The translations under genes and the position numbers were made by a program. From assembly GCA_947305555.1 (NCBI GenBank), contig CAMZDW010000007.1, positions 1 through 37,498 on the forward strand: a DNA stretch of 37,498 nt, given 5' to 3'. This DNA comes from an uncultured Elusimicrobium sp. (lineage in GTDB: Bacteria > Elusimicrobiota > Elusimicrobia > Elusimicrobiales > Elusimicrobiaceae). This document shows positions 37,186-37,498 of this stretch, in pieces. Within the stretch, counting starts at the first letter, position 1. Every line of letters begins with the position of its first letter. The notes beneath the pieces are model-generated. The model was not told where the DNA came from, made no database searches, and saw nothing but the letters and a program-made list of their open reading frames with translations.

Positions 37186-37208
37186 TATAGTGTCCAAACT
37201 GTGACCAG
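37186..37208 (+). repeat. TATAGTGTCCA copy 2 joined to a third GTGACCA copy
   Basis: TATAGTGTCCA (37186-37196) followed directly by AACTGTGACCAG. Both motif forms seen separately at 36095 and 36399 are side by side here. Confidence 0.5.
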
Positions 37209-37255
37209 TATATTTATAGTTTTGGCAAAAAAATTTAGTAGTTTTTATAGTTCCT

Positions 37256-37464
37256 CGACGAGAAGTAATAATTATAGTATGTAAAAAAATCGTGGGAATT
37301 TAAGTGGCGTGGATGTAGTTGGTAGAAAAAGGGGGGATAATTTAGATTTTGTCGACGAGAAATTAAGAAATAAAAGCGTTTACTGTACACCATAAAAGGG
37401 TCCACTAACAATATACAAGATTTGCGTAATTTTGCTCATTTTACTCAAAAAACACCGACGAGAA
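37256..37464 (+). repeat. CGACGAGAA direct repeat, three copies about 100 bases apart
   Basis: Exact copies at 37256-37264, 37353-37361 and 37456-37464 (97 and 103 bases apart), in an AT-rich non-coding stretch. A partial inverse copy, TCTCGTC (37484-37490), follows the third. The 453-base stretch 37046-37498 has no gene I can support. Confidence 0.5.
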
Positions 37465-37498
37465 AGGATAAAAAAATACCCACTCTCGTCTGAGAATG

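Noticed and set aside
37256-37464. CRISPR array from the three CGACGAGAA repeats
   Set aside because: The repeat is only nine bases, the spacing of about 100 is too long, and no cas genes are present.

Overview
The window looks like chromosome of a diderm, probably fermentative bacterium, most likely an Elusimicrobiota (Elusimicrobium-like) lineage. The grounds are the set of scattered short prepilins with a near-invariant N-terminus, outer-membrane lipid genes (a YejM/PbgA-type sulfatase, an MlaEFD system whose MlaD seems to carry an outer-membrane barrel), and a ferredoxin-fused EtfA beside EtfB and an acyl-CoA dehydrogenase. The phylum call is inference from gene content and style; there is no rRNA gene in the window to confirm it. 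No tRNA, CRISPR array, intact transposase or prophage gene was seen. Almost all genes lie on the plus strand.

Layout. 1-2145 (minus): a HIT hydrolase cut by the window edge and a YejM-like membrane sulfatase. 2258-5880: acyl-CoA dehydrogenase, EtfB and ferredoxin-EtfA, a candidate electron-bifurcating enzyme. 5975-6226 (minus): a small Glu/Arg-rich protein. 6375-10963: a translationally coupled run of orphan histidine kinase, membrane protein, DEDDh exonuclease and cofactor-independent phosphoglycerate mutase. 11041-12450: DUF167 protein and an exported protein of unknown function. 12812-14436: the classic rpsF-ssb-rpsR-rplI operon behind a hairpin leader. 14630-16552: an LtaS/OpgB-like sulfatase-fold membrane enzyme. 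16686-23433: dnaB, alr, mlaE, mlaF, mlaD, radA in one tight run. 23434-24049: a frameshifted remnant of an exported protein that runs into a cluster of four hairpins. 24050-29343: yacL, ispDF, lipoprotein, cysS, adenosine deaminase. 29443-35971: three prepilin genes interleaved with a ClC channel (minus), a MarC-family protein, and a GT-C plus GT2 glycosyltransferase pair. 36149-37045: a Cys-rich small protein and a flavin reductase. 37046-37498: no gene seen, several short repeats.

How the parts fit. Envelope work dominates: lipid traffic (MlaEFD), two sulfatase-fold enzymes, peptidoglycan precursor supply (alr), isoprenoid supply (IspDF), and surface pilins with a polyprenyl-sugar style glycosyltransferase pair next to them. 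The acyl-CoA dehydrogenase/Etf block is an energy-conservation candidate with no beta-oxidation partners beside it.

Transcription signals show a clear pattern. Promoters use a -10 of TATAAT or TACAAT, often extended with TGN. One class of genes has no Shine-Dalgarno and an ATG 6 or 7 bases after the -10, so the mRNA should be leaderless (HIT, yejM-like, 5975 gene, DUF167, 36149 gene, perhaps ClC). A second class has a hairpin at or just after the predicted 5' end of a leadered mRNA (rpsF, dnaB, yacL, the 35375 pilin).
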